From Rhodospirillales bacterium (GTDB taxonomy: Bacteria > Pseudomonadota > Alphaproteobacteria > Acetobacterales > Acetobacteraceae): a stretch of DNA of 52,897 nt. Shown one piece after another: positions 1 to 9,651 of this stretch. The stretch spans positions 1 to 52,897 of the forward strand of contig JANYDF010000130.1 in the NCBI GenBank assembly GCA_025359905.1, written 5' to 3'. The translations under genes were made by a program, and so were the position numbers. Position 1 is the stretch's first letter; each line of letters opens with the position of its first letter. The notes beneath the pieces are model-generated. The model saw only the letters and a list, made by a program, of their open reading frames with translations. It was not told the DNA's origin and searched no databases.

Positions 1-1734
1 GGCCAGCACCGCGACCACGAAGCCGTCCGGCGTCTCGACCATCGTGGCCTCGCCCTTCTTGAGCGAGAACAGCGGCTCCAGCAGCGTCGCGGGCACGCCC
101 TCGGCCGGCGCGGCCCGGCCGGTCGCGGGCAGCCGGCGCAACCGCAGTCCGGCCTTGGTGGCGGCGTCGGCCAGGCTCACGCCGCCCTTCACCTCGGCCA
201 GCAGGCCGGCGGCGACCGCATCCTGTGCATGATGCACCTGATCGCCAGCCCAGTCGGCGCTCGCCTGCGCCGTCACGTCGGCCAGCGGGCGCGGCGTCGG
301 CGGGGTGATCTCCTCAACCGTCACGGCGTAGAACGACTGCCCGCCATTGGCCGCGTTCGGCGCCTGCACGAGCTTCGGCTGCTCGCCGGTCTTGGCCGCG
401 AACGCCGCCTGGACCAGCGCCGGGCGCAATTCGGCCGGCCCCGGAATCGGCGCCGGCTGCCCGGCCGGGGTGTTGCCCTGCGCGTCGAGCGTGCCGGTCA
501 CGGCCGCCACGTCCACGTCGCCCGGCAGGTTGTCGAGCGTGGTCCCCGACGACAGCAGGTTCTCGATGCGGTTGGCGCGGTCGTAGATCAGATCGGCAGC
601 CTTTTCCGCCAGCACCCGCGCGTGCACTTGCTCGCGCACGTCATCGAGGCTTTTCGCCTCGCCGCCGCTGACCTTGACGACTTTCAGCACGTGCCAGCCC
701 AGCGCGCTATGCACCGGCGGCGGCACCGCGCCTTCCGGCGTGGCGAACACCGCGTCACCGAGTTCGGGCGCCGGGAACTCGGCGCGTGCCGCGTCGGCCA
801 GCTCGACCGGGGCGGCGCCCAGCTTGGACGCTTCGTCCTGAATGGTGGCCCAGTCGGCCCCGGCGATCCAGTGATCGGCCAAGGCCTGCGCCTGCGCCTG
901 ATCCTGGGTCAGGATCACCTGCACGCTGCGGCGTTCCAGCTTGGTGAATTCGGACTTATGCTGCTCGAACGACGTCTTCAGGTCGTCGTCAGTGATTTGC
1001 ACTTCCTTTTCCAGCGTTTCCGGCGCCAGCACCACCGCCTTGACGCGGCGGAATTCGGCGGTGCTGAAACGCTCGGGATGGTTGGACCACCAGCGCTGCA
1101 ACTGCACCTCGGTCGGCACCGGCAGGTCCGCGCCGGTCAGCATCGGCACTTCGACGATATCGGCGACGCGCTTTTCCTGCTGAATCTGAAACACCTGATT
1201 GGCCAGCACCGCTGGCACCGTGGCCCCGGCTCGCACCGCGCTCAGCACCTGCTTTTGCGCCACATCGTCGCGCATCATGTCCAAGAAGCGCGGCTCGCTC
1301 AGCCCGTTGTTGCGCAGCACCGTGGTCATCAGGTTGCGGTCGAATTGCCCGTTCTGGCCACGGAACGCCGGCACATCGAACACCGCTTGGCGTACCGCTT
1401 CATCCGGCGCCGCCACGCCAAGGTTGCGGATGGCCTGCTGCAACGCGACCTGCGTCACCAGCCGCTCGGTCGCCTGCAAGGCCAGCGCGCGGCGCTGCTC
1501 GGTCGACAGATCGGCCCCGCCCATAGCGCGCTGGGCCTGCGACACTTCGCGGCGATAGGCTTCCTGCAATTCCGGCAGCTCGATCTTGCGCCCGCCGACA
1601 CTGACCGCTGACCCATCGGTCGCCAGATTGCGCACCACGTCGGCCACGCCCCACAGGCTGAACGATGCCACCAGCAGCATGAAGAACAGCCGCGCGGGCC
1701 ATGTGTTGAGGTGGCGGCGAAAGTTGGCGAGCAT
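1..1734 (-). CDS. ppiD: PpiD/SurA-type peptidylprolyl isomerase, partial (C-terminus outside window)
   Basis: Membrane-anchored periplasmic folding factor related to PpiD/SurA, expected to help outer-membrane and secreted proteins fold. The frame is open from the ATG at 1734 to the window edge (578 codons), so the C-terminus is missing. Residues about 13-32 form one hydrophobic anchor (RLFFMLLVASFSLWGVADVV). A SurA-N-like helical domain follows (about 35-165), then a region with the parvulin-type signature around residues 265-365, including the segment HSALGWHVLKVVKV. The last visible residues (ATMVETPDGFVVAVL) look like the usual C-terminal part of the family. It is divergent from tpiA across 184 nt. 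The N-terminal arginine-rich start plus anchor supports this ATG. SurA itself would carry a cleavable signal, so the PpiD-like form is preferred. Confidence 0.88.
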   Translation of the reverse strand, partial: MLANFRRHLNTWPARLFFMLLVASFSLWGVADVVRNLATDGSAVSVGGRKIELPELQEAYRREVSQAQRAMGGADLSTEQRRALALQATERLVTQVALQQAIRNLGVAAPDEAVRQAVFDVPAFRGQNGQFDRNLMTTVLRNNGLSEPRFLDMMRDDVAQKQVLSAVRAGATVPAVLANQVFQIQQEKRVADIVEVPMLTGADLPVPTEVQLQRWWSNHPERFSTAEFRRVKAVVLAPETLEKEVQITDDDLKTSFEQHKSEFTKLERRSVQVILTQDQAQAQALADHWIAGADWATIQDEASKLGAAPVELADAARAEFPAPELGDAVFATPEGAVPPPVHSALGWHVLKVVKVSGGEAKSLDDVREQVHARVLAEKAADLIYDRANRIENLLSSGTTLDNLPGDVDVAAVTGTLDAQGNTPAGQPAPIPGPAELRPALVQAAFAAKTGEQPKLVQAPNAANGGQSFYAVTVEEITPPTPRPLADVTAQASADWAGDQVHHAQDAVAAGLLAEVKGGVSLADAATKAGLRLRRLPATGRAAPAEGVPATLLEPLFSLKKGEATMVETPDGFVVAVLA

Positions 1735-1918
1735 CGGCGGGTCCTGTCGCAAGAGCGGGCGCACCATAGGTACAGCGGCCGGGCTTTGCCAGTGGCCCGG
1801 AATCGTATCGCCATGACGGTGCGCGCCGCCGCGATCTTATTGCAGGGTAAACGAGCCGAGGGTTTGCCACTGCGGCGCGCTTCGTCTACCACCCGCCCGC
1901 AGTGCGGGAGGATTGCGG

Positions 1919-2683
1919 ATGCGCAGCTTGGTGGCCGGAAACTGGAAGATGAACGGCGCGACCGCCGACGCGCTGCATATGGCTGTGGCCCTGCGCGCGG
2001 CTGCGGCGTCGCTGCCGTGCGATCTGCTGGTGTGTCCGCCCACGACCGTGCTGCACACGATTGCCAATGCGCTGATCGGCTCGCCCGTGGCAGCGGGCGG
2101 CCAGGACTGCCACCCAAAGGCCAGCGGTGCCCATACCGGCGATATTTCCGCCGCCATGCTGCGCGATGCGGGCGCGCGCTGGGTGATCGTCGGCCATTCG
2201 GAACGCCGCGCCGATCATGGCGAATCCGACGCGCTGGTGCGCGCCAAGGCCGAAGCCGGGGCGGCGGCGGGGCTGAGTGTGATTGTCTGCGTCGGTGAGA
2301 CCGAGGCCGAGCGTGTGGCCGGACGGCAAAACGATGTGGTCGGCGCACAACTGGCTGGCAGCCTGCCCGGCCATTTCACCGGCGTAGTGGCCTATGAGCC
2401 GGTGTGGGCGATCGGCACGGGCCGCACCCCCACCGAAGCCGACGTGGCAGCCATGCACAGCTTTATTCGCGGCGTGCTGACCGCCAGATTTGGCGCGGCC
2501 GGGACCGAGACGCGCATTCTGTATGGCGGCTCGGTCAAGCCGGGTAATGCCAAGGCTTTGCTGGGGCTGCCGGATGTCGGCGGCGCGCTGGTGGGCGGCG
2601 CATCGCTGGTGGCCGCCGACTTCCTGGCAATTGCGGCGGCTGCCCCCGTGGCCACGCTTTCCAACACCGCCGCAGGCGGCTAG
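1919..2683 (+). CDS. tpiA: Triosephosphate isomerase
   Basis: Cytosolic glycolytic and gluconeogenic enzyme that interconverts dihydroxyacetone phosphate and glyceraldehyde 3-phosphate. The 254-residue length is normal. Visible signatures are the N-terminal substrate loop AGNWKMNG with its catalytic lysine, the VIVGHSERR segment with the electrophilic histidine, [10 protein letters not shown] with the catalytic glutamate, and the phosphate-binding YGGSVKPGN near the end. The ATG at 1919 is chosen because a GGGAGGA ribosome site ends six bases upstream; an in-frame TTG at 1913 would lie too close to that site. It leads a same-strand run with secG, pyrG and kdsA, an order often seen in alphaproteobacteria. 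Confidence 0.96.
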   Translation: MRSLVAGNWKMNGATADALHMAVALRAAAASLPCDLLVCPPTTVLHTIANALIGSPVAAGGQDCHPKASGAHTGDISAAMLRDAGARWVIVGHSERRADHGESDALVRAKAEAGAAAGLSVIVCVGETEAERVAGRQNDVVGAQLAGSLPGHFTGVVAYEPVWAIGTGRTPTEADVAAMHSFIRGVLTARFGAAGTETRILYGGSVKPGNAKALLGLPDVGGALVGGASLVAADFLAIAAAAPVATLSNTAAGG

Positions 2684-2709
2684 AACCCGCCCGCACACCG
2701 AGGACCGCG

Positions 2710-3171
2710 ATGACCACCGTACTGCTGCTTATCCACTTGTTCGTCACGATCACCCTGATCGGGGTCGTGTTGATCCAGCGCAGCGAGGGCGGCGGCCTCG
2801 GCATCGGCTCGTCGCAGGGCATGGGCGCGTTCATGAGCGGGCGCGGCACTGCCAACTTGCTCACCCGCTCCACCGCCATTCTGGCGGCGCTGTTCTTCGG
2901 GCTGTCGCTGACCTTGGCGCTGCTCAATCGCGGCACCAGCGGCCTGGGCCGCTCGTTGCTCGACGCGCCGGCCACCACCAGCAGCGGCGTGGTTCCGGCC
3001 GCTTCCGGGGTGAAGGGCCTGCCGGCCCTGCCGCCGGCCCCTGCCGCACCAATTCCTGGCGTCGATACGCCGAAGCCAGCCGAAGCGCCCGCCGCTCAAG
3101 CACCTGCACCTGTGCCTGCCGAACCCGCGCCCGTGGCCCCTGCCGCGCCAGCCGCTCCGGCGAGCAACTAA
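2710..3171 (+). CDS. secG: Preprotein translocase subunit SecG
   Basis: Small inner-membrane subunit of the SecYEG protein-export channel. Residues 1-20 form the first membrane segment (VLLLIHLFVTITLIGVVLIQ). The conserved polar loop RSEGGGLGIGSSQGMGAFMSGRG follows, and a second membrane segment lies at about 55-75. The last 75 residues are an Ala/Pro-rich low-complexity tail, which makes the protein (153 aa) about twice the length of the minimal SecG; such tails are common in alphaproteobacteria. It starts 26 nt after tpiA with GAGGA in front of the ATG, so the two are probably co-transcribed. Confidence 0.93.
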   Translation: MTTVLLLIHLFVTITLIGVVLIQRSEGGGLGIGSSQGMGAFMSGRGTANLLTRSTAILAALFFGLSLTLALLNRGTSGLGRSLLDAPATTSSGVVPAASGVKGLPALPPAPAAPIPGVDTPKPAEAPAAQAPAPVPAEPAPVAPAAPAAPASN

Positions 3172-3244
3172 TCCGCTGGCGGCGGAGGCGGAGCCCCGCT
3201 TCTGCCGCACGTCTCTCATCTTGCCGCGCGCGCGTCGAATCGCT

Positions 3245-4925
<1,681 letters not shown>

Positions 4926-4926
4926 G

Positions 4927-5094
4927 ATGGCGGCGCCGCTGACGCTGCTGTTCGATCTGGACGGCACGCTGGTCGATACTGACCATCTGCATCTTGGCGC
5001 GTATGACGTGCTGCTGGCGGCCGGCGCCTCGGCGGTGATCGGCGATTTCACCGATCCGGCGCTGTGGGCGTATATGGAAACGCAATTGTCATGA
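4927..5094 (+). pseudogene. Internally deleted HAD-family hydrolase remnant (55 aa)
   Basis: A short open frame begins one base after the pyrG stop and ends in an ATGA overlap with kdsA. Its N-terminal half is a textbook HAD motif I (LLFDLDGTLVDTDHLH). The rest ([17 protein letters not shown]) resembles the C-terminal end of HAD-IA phosphatases, while the cap domain and motifs II-IV, about 150 residues, are absent. The simplest reading is one in-frame internal deletion that kept both termini and the translational coupling to kdsA. A functional 55-residue phosphatase is not plausible. The C-terminal resemblance is from memory of the family, so it is less certain than motif I. Confidence 0.65.
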
Positions 5095-5924
5095 CACAGA
5101 CCAATCGTGCGGTGCGGGCTGGTGGCATCGAAATCGCCAACCATCTGCCGTTCGTGCTGATCGCCGGGCCCTGTCAAATTGAAAGCGTCGGGCACGCGCT
5201 GGAAATTGCCGCAGCGCTGGATGAGATGTCGGCCGCAACCGGCGTTCGGATCATCTACAAAAGCAGCTACGACAAAGCCAATCGCACCAGCGCCGGGGCT
5301 GCGCGCGGCATCGGCATGGCGCACGGGCTGGATATTCTGGCGCAGGTGCGTGAGCGTTTTGGTATGCCGGTGCTGACCGACGTGCATCTGCCCGAACATT
5401 GCGCGCCTGCCGCCGAAGCGGTCGATGTGCTGCAAATTCCGGCGTTTCTGTGCCGTCAGACCGATTTGCTGCTGGCCGCCGGCGAAACCGGGCGAGTCAT
5501 CAACGTCAAAAAGGGCCAGTTCCTCGCGCCGTGGGACATGGTGCATGTCGCCGCCAAGATCGCCTCCACCGGCAACCAGAATATCCTGCTGTGTGAGCGC
5601 GGCGCCAGCTTCGGCTACAATACCTTGGTATCGGACATGCGCTCGCTGCCGATCATGGCGCGCACCGGCTACCCGGTGGTGTTCGACGCCACCCATTCGG
5701 TGCAACAGCCCGGCGGCCTCGGCGGCGCATCTGGCGGCCAGCGCGAATTCGCCCCGGTGCTGGCGCGCGCGGCGCTGGCGGTCGGCGTGGCGGCCGTGTT
5801 CATCGAGACACATCAAGACCCGGATGCAGCACCGAGCGATGGGCCGAACATGATCCCGCTGCGCCAGATGCCAGCGTTGATCGCCCGGCTGAAGGCGTTC
5901 GACGATCTGGCGAAGGCGGGCTGA
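5091..5924 (+). CDS. kdsA: 3-deoxy-8-phosphooctulonate synthase (KDO-8-P synthase)
   Basis: Condenses phosphoenolpyruvate with arabinose 5-phosphate to KDO-8-phosphate, the committed step to the KDO sugar of lipopolysaccharide; cytosolic. The 277-residue TIM barrel starts [17 protein letters not shown] and carries the family landmarks [49 protein letters not shown] and [12 protein letters not shown]. The ATG at 5091 overlaps the stop of the upstream HAD remnant (ATGA). An in-frame ATG at 5064 would add nine residues not typical of the family. Presence of kdsA implies a Gram-negative envelope with KDO-containing LPS. Confidence 0.96.
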   Translation: MTQTNRAVRAGGIEIANHLPFVLIAGPCQIESVGHALEIAAALDEMSAATGVRIIYKSSYDKANRTSAGAARGIGMAHGLDILAQVRERFGMPVLTDVHLPEHCAPAAEAVDVLQIPAFLCRQTDLLLAAGETGRVINVKKGQFLAPWDMVHVAAKIASTGNQNILLCERGASFGYNTLVSDMRSLPIMARTGYPVVFDATHSVQQPGGLGGASGGQREFAPVLARAALAVGVAAVFIETHQDPDAAPSDGPNMIPLRQMPALIARLKAFDDLAKAG

Positions 5925-5998
5925 AGCCGCGCGGCGCGTTTGCTTCGCCGCCGCGCCGCTGTTGCGCTAGAGTGGCGGCATCGCATGAGGATGCCCTG

Positions 5999-6556
5999 AT
6001 GAACGTCGCCCTGCGTTCTACTTGGAGCTTGGCTGAATTTCTGGCCTGGGAAGAGGGCCAGGAAGCGCGCTGGGAATTCGACGGCTTTGCCCCGGTGGCG
6101 ATGACCGGCGGGACGGCACGGCATGAGGCTATCGGCACGACGCTGCGGTCGTTGTTGTTCAATGAGTTGCGCGGCAAATCCTGCCGGGTGTGGGGGCCAA
6201 CCTTCAAGATCGAAGTGAACGGCCGCATCCGCTACCCCGATGCGCTGGTAACGTGCTTGCCGGTTGCGGCAAACCAGACTGTCGTGACCAATCCAGTGGT
6301 CGTGTTCGAAGTGCTCAGCCCCAGCACGTCATCGACCGACCGCATCGTCAAGCTGCGCGAGTATCAGGCGACGCCGTCGATCCAGCGCTACGTCATCCTC
6401 GAACAGGACATTGCCGCCGCCATGGTCCTGGTGCGCCGGGGCGAGGATTGGCTGACCAGCGCGCTGACCGGCGAGGATGTGCTGCGGATGCCGGAAATCG
6501 GCGTCGAATTGCCGCTTGCCGACATCTACGCAGGCACCGAGTTGCCCGCCGCCTAA
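5999..6556 (+). CDS. Uma2-family (PD-(D/E)XK-like) putative nuclease
   Basis: A 185-residue protein of the Uma2/DUF820 family, predicted to have a restriction-endonuclease-like fold; no physiological role is firmly established for most members. Visible family features are the N-terminal WSLAEFLAWEEGQEARWEF block, the strand RYPDALV with Asp81, VVFEVLSPSTSSTD with Glu104, and a following Lys118 in the usual Asp-Glu-Lys arrangement. The ATG at 5999 is preferred to an upstream GTG (5972) because TGAGGA lies seven bases before it. It ends in a 4-nt overlap with the convergent S1C gene. These genes often occur as scattered single copies, so the context gives no clue to a partner. Confidence 0.85.
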   Translation: MNVALRSTWSLAEFLAWEEGQEARWEFDGFAPVAMTGGTARHEAIGTTLRSLLFNELRGKSCRVWGPTFKIEVNGRIRYPDALVTCLPVAANQTVVTNPVVVFEVLSPSTSSTDRIVKLREYQATPSIQRYVILEQDIAAAMVLVRRGEDWLTSALTGEDVLRMPEIGVELPLADIYAGTELPAA

Positions 6557-7527
6557 TGCAGCCGGGGCGCGCGCAGGAACTTGGTGCGGTCGGCGGTCGA
6601 AACGCGGACCGCCATATCGTTGCCATCGCGCAGCAGCCGCAAGCGCACCGCCGCACCCGCCGGGCCGGTGGCCCATAGCCGGCGCCACAAGCCGCCGAGA
6701 TCGGCGATGTCATCTTCGCCGACGCCGACGATGCGGTCGCCGGTTTGCACGCCAGCTTTCTCAGCCGGGCCGCCATCGGCCATGCCCTGCACCACCAGCA
6801 CGCCTTCGCTTTCCATCACATACACGCCAAGCCACGGGCGCGGCGGCTGGTTGACGCGGCCGAGGGTGAGCAGGTCGTCCAGGATTGGGCGCAGCAGCCC
6901 GATGGGGACGAACATATTCATGTCGTGGCGGCGGCCTTTGCCGTCGCCCTGTTGCAGGATCAACGAGCCGGTGCCGAGCAGCTTGCCGTCGAGGCCGATC
7001 AACGCGGCTCCGCTCCAGAACGGGTGGGCGGGCGCGGTGTAGATCGCCTCGTCGAGCAGGTATTCCCAATACCCGGCGAATTCCTGCCGTCCGGCAATTC
7101 TGGTCGCAATGGCCCGCTCGCGCCCGCCGCTGGCGGCCGCGATGGCGGTGTCACCGAGTTTCAAATGGGTCGAGTCGCCCATTTCAATTGCGGGCAGCCC
7201 GAGGCGGCCGAGCGCCTGCACCAGACCGAAACCGGTGTTCTGGTCGTAGGCCAGCGCGTGCCCCGGCACGGCGCGGCCGTCGGCGCTGATGAGCCACACG
7301 GTCTCGGCTTCGGTGATCAGGTAGCCGATGGTCAGCACCAACCCGTCATCGCGGATCACCACACCGCTGCCGGCCCGCTCGGTGCCGAGCGCACCGGCGG
7401 TGAAGGCGTCGGCGGGCACGTTGGCGCGCAGCCCGACCACGGAGCGCAGCGTGCGCTCAAGGTCAAAGCGGTAATCGTCCGGATCGGGTTGCAGGTTGGT
7501 CGGAATTTGCCAGTTGGGGTTCGACAT
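6553..7527 (-). CDS. S1C (HtrA-like) protease homologue with PDZ domain, catalytic His replaced
   Basis: A 324-residue protein with a trypsin-like fold (about 25-215) and a C-terminal PDZ domain (about 228-315, GVYVMESEGVLVV to AGVQTGDRIVGV). The N-terminal barrel motif GSGVVIRDDGLVLT is intact. The segment that normally carries the catalytic histidine (T-N-x-H-V-V) reads T-I-G-Y-L-I, placing Tyr69 where His is expected. The serine region reads PFWSGAALIG, with Ser172 kept but the GNSGGP context lost. No signal peptide or membrane segment is seen at the N-terminus. The protein is therefore probably a non-proteolytic scaffold or sensor derived from DegP/HtrA. Convergent with the Uma2 gene and downstream of msrA. 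Confidence 0.85.
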   Translation of the reverse strand: MSNPNWQIPTNLQPDPDDYRFDLERTLRSVVGLRANVPADAFTAGALGTERAGSGVVIRDDGLVLTIGYLITEAETVWLISADGRAVPGHALAYDQNTGFGLVQALGRLGLPAIEMGDSTHLKLGDTAIAAASGGRERAIATRIAGRQEFAGYWEYLLDEAIYTAPAHPFWSGAALIGLDGKLLGTGSLILQQGDGKGRRHDMNMFVPIGLLRPILDDLLTLGRVNQPPRPWLGVYVMESEGVLVVQGMADGGPAEKAGVQTGDRIVGVGEDDIADLGGLWRRLWATGPAGAAVRLRLLRDGNDMAVRVSTADRTKFLRAPRLH

Positions 7528-7615
7528 CGGCTTCTATGTGGTAATGGCCCACCGCACGGTGGTCATGGCTATATCGTCCCCTGCCGCGGGCGGGGCAACC
7601 CGTGCCGGACAGCCA

Positions 7616-8179
7616 TCAAACACCTGCGGCGGACACGCGCAACCGGTCAGAGAACATTTTGCGGAATTTCCGCACTTTCGGGGCGATAATGGCTTGGCAA
7701 TAGCCGCTCCAGGGATTGCGCGCGAAGTAGTCCTGGTGCTCGGCCTCGGCCGGGTAGAACACATCGAGCGGCACGATCTCGGTGACAATCGGCGCTGGCC
7801 AGATTTGCGCCGCGTCGATTTCGGCCAGCACCCGGCGCGCGATTTCATCCTGCGCCGGGCTGTGGGTCAGGATGATGCTGCGGTATTGCGGCCCGGCGTC
7901 GTTGCCCTGGCGGTTCAGCGTGGTGGGATCGTGCGACGCGAAAAACAGCCGCAGCACGTCGTCGTACGCCAGTTGCGCCGGGTCGAAGGTGACTTGAATG
8001 ACCTCGGCATGGCTGGTGTTGCCGTTGCAGATTTGCTTGTAGCTCGGGTTCGGCACATGGCCGCCGGCATAGCCGGACACCACGCGCGCCACGCCGCGCA
8101 ATTCGACGAACACCGCCTCGGTGCACCAAAAGCAACCGCCGCCGAGGGTTGCCGTTTCCATCGCCACCTGCTGGTCCAT
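7616..8179 (-). CDS. msrA: Peptide-methionine (S)-S-oxide reductase MsrA
   Basis: Repairs the S-epimer of methionine sulfoxide in proteins and free methionine, using thioredoxin. The 187-residue protein has the signature GGGCFWCTEAVF with catalytic Cys16, the GYAGGHVPNPSYKQIC loop, HAEVIQVTFDP and HQDYFARNP. A second cysteine near the C-terminus (SGYCQ) probably serves in recycling. The ATG at 8179 is preceded by GGGAGG at a good distance; the frame stays open upstream, but that sequence has no family resemblance. Divergent from mobA across 67 nt. msrB lies 33 kb away in this window and is not linked. Confidence 0.95.
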   Translation of the reverse strand: MDQQVAMETATLGGGCFWCTEAVFVELRGVARVVSGYAGGHVPNPSYKQICNGNTSHAEVIQVTFDPAQLAYDDVLRLFFASHDPTTLNRQGNDAGPQYRSIILTHSPAQDEIARRVLAEIDAAQIWPAPIVTEIVPLDVFYPAEAEHQDYFARNPWSGYCQAIIAPKVRKFRKMFSDRLRVSAAGV

Positions 8180-8246
8180 TCCCGCCTCCCGCTGTTTCCG
8201 GCAAATGGGCATGCAGCGCTGGATTTCCAGCACGGGGGCACGGCGG

Positions 8247-8882
8247 ATGGCGGACGGGCAGGCACCGGTGGCGGTGATACTGGCGGTGATACTGGCGGGC
8301 GGACTGGCGACGCGGATGGGTGGCGGCGATAAGGCGCTGGTGCAATTGGGCGGCCAGGCGTTGTTAGGCCATGTGCTGGGCCGCATCGCCTCGCAGGTTG
8401 GCGCAGTGGCGCTGAGCGCCAACGGCGATCCGGCGCGCTTTGCCACCTGGGGCCTGCCGGTGCTGGCCGACCCGCTGCCGGATTTTCCAGGACCGCTGGC
8501 GGGTATTCTGGCCGGGATGCGCTGGGCGCAAGCCGAGCACCCGCAAGCGGAGCTCTTGCTGTCGGTGCCCACCGACACGCCGCTGCTGCCGGTGGATTTG
8601 GTGTCCCGTCTGCTGGCGGTGCGAACGGCGGCGGCGCCGATTGCCTGCGCCGCTTCGGGCGGGCGCAGCCATCCGGTGGTGGCGCTATGGCCGGTCGGGC
8701 TGGCCGATGCGCTGGCGGGCGCCCTCGCGGACGGCGTGCATGGCGTGGCCCGCTTCGCCGCCCGGCACGGCGTGGCGGTGGCTGCGTTTTCGGCCGAGCC
8801 TTACGATCCATTTGTAAACATTAACGATAGTCATGCGCTGGCCGCCGTATCGCTGCTTGCCGCGCCGCTGGGGCTTGTATAG
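8247..8882 (+). CDS. mobA: Molybdenum cofactor guanylyltransferase
   Basis: Attaches GMP from GTP to molybdopterin to make the guanine dinucleotide form of the cofactor used by DMSO-reductase-family enzymes; cytosolic. The 211-residue Rossmann-type protein shows the nucleotide-binding start ILAGGLATRMGGGDKALVQLGG, the segment DPLPDFPGPLAGILAGM, and the metal/nucleotide motif PTDTPLLP. The C-terminal PFVNINDSHAL is typical. The extreme N-terminus reads VAVILAVILAGG because of a 12-bp tandem duplication, so the true start could be ATG 8247 or a GTG inside the repeat. No other molybdenum-cofactor gene is in the window. Confidence 0.9.
   Translation: MADGQAPVAVILAVILAGGLATRMGGGDKALVQLGGQALLGHVLGRIASQVGAVALSANGDPARFATWGLPVLADPLPDFPGPLAGILAGMRWAQAEHPQAELLLSVPTDTPLLPVDLVSRLLAVRTAAAPIACAASGGRSHPVVALWPVGLADALAGALADGVHGVARFAARHGVAVAAFSAEPYDPFVNINDSHALAAVSLLAAPLGLV
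8271..8294 (+). repeat. Perfect 12-bp tandem duplication at the start of mobA
   Basis: The 12-mer GCGGTGATACTG occurs twice back to back, at 8271-8282 and 8283-8294. It keeps the frame and adds four residues (AVIL repeated) to the first strand of the MobA nucleotide-binding domain. The next bases begin a third partial copy. It looks like a recent replication-slippage event. Confidence 0.9.
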
Positions 8883-8909
8883 CCACTGAGCGATGAAGGC
8901 GAACATGGC

Positions 8910-9476
8910 ATGACCCTCGATGAGACTCTGGCGGAGGCTTGGCGCTTGCTGGCGTCTGGCGCCGCCGATCCGAAATCGCCGTTCCGCACGGTGTCGCTGG
9001 GGACCGTGGCGCTGGACGGCACACCCACCCAGCGCATCGTCGTGGTGCGCGGCGTCGATGCGGCGCAGCGCGTGGTGAGCCTGCATACCGACTCGCGTTC
9101 GGCCAAATTCGCGGAGTTGCAGGCCCGTCCGGCGGTGGCCCTGCTCGCCTGGGACCCAGCCGAGCGGTTGCAACTGCGGTTGAGCGGCCAAGCGGCGCTG
9201 CACGCCGGAGATGCCCATGCGTTCGCCGCGTGGGATGCCTTGCCGCCGATTTCGCGGCAGCTTTACCGGGTGCGCCAAGCGCCGGGCACGCCGGTCAGCG
9301 ATCCGTCGCCGAGCCAATATGGCGAATACCCGGAACCCGCCGGGTTGGCGTTCTTCACGGCGATCGAAGTGGCCGTCACCCGCGTTGAGGCATTGCGGCT
9401 GACCAATCGCGGCCAAATCCGCGCCCGCTTTGAGTGGGGCGCGGACGGTCCGGCGGCAACGTGGCTGGTGCCGTAG
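8910..9476 (+). CDS. Pyridoxamine 5'-phosphate oxidase-family FMN-binding protein
   Basis: A 188-residue protein of the split-barrel flavin-binding fold, in the branch with an Alr4036-like FMN-binding domain. Visible family segments are FRTVSLGTVALDGTPTQRIV (strand plus FMN-phosphate contact), LHTDSRSAKFAEL, and VALLAWDPAERLQLRLSG. The middle PSPSQYGEYPEPAGLAFF replaces the PNPO substrate region, so this is not clearly the vitamin B6 enzyme PdxH. A general FMN-dependent oxidoreductase role is inferred. It follows mobA by 27 nt on the same strand and may share its transcript. Confidence 0.8.
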   Translation: MTLDETLAEAWRLLASGAADPKSPFRTVSLGTVALDGTPTQRIVVVRGVDAAQRVVSLHTDSRSAKFAELQARPAVALLAWDPAERLQLRLSGQAALHAGDAHAFAAWDALPPISRQLYRVRQAPGTPVSDPSPSQYGEYPEPAGLAFFTAIEVAVTRVEALRLTNRGQIRARFEWGADGPAATWLVP

Positions 9477-9477
9477 C

Positions 9478-9651
9478 TTACGGGTCGATGGCCCCGGCGC
9501 ACGCATCGGTGCCGGTTGAGGCGACGTGGCCGACCAACGGGATCATGTCCAGTACGGTGGAGCCTAGGCGGCAGGGGGCGGCGGCAACGCCGCAGCCGCC
9601 AAGGGCAGGTGTCAGGAGCAGCACGACGGCCGCGCGGCGCAGATTTATCAT
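9478..9651 (-). CDS. Small lipoprotein, probably DUF6726-like
   Basis: A 57-residue protein with a positively charged start (MINLRRA), a hydrophobic stretch and a cysteine preceded by ALGG, consistent with a lipoprotein signal processed before Cys20. The short mature part (GVAAAPCRLGSTVLDMIPLVGHVASTGTDACAGAIDP) has two further cysteines. It resembles small lipoproteins of the uncharacterised DUF6726 type, recognised from memory. Its ATG overlaps the stop of the upstream ABC-F gene (ATGA), so it is translated from the same message. Function unknown. Confidence 0.72.
   Translation of the reverse strand: MINLRRAAVVLLLTPALGGCGVAAAPCRLGSTVLDMIPLVGHVASTGTDACAGAIDP

Noticed and set aside
229-1611. 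460-codon plus-strand open frame near the window start
   Set aside because: It is an antisense shadow of the PpiD-type gene, whose minus-strand frame shows an anchor and SurA/parvulin sequence features.
8910-9476. PdxH (true pyridoxamine 5'-phosphate oxidase)
   Set aside because: The fold is right, but the substrate-binding and C-terminal motifs of PdxH are not visible; it is left as a general family member.
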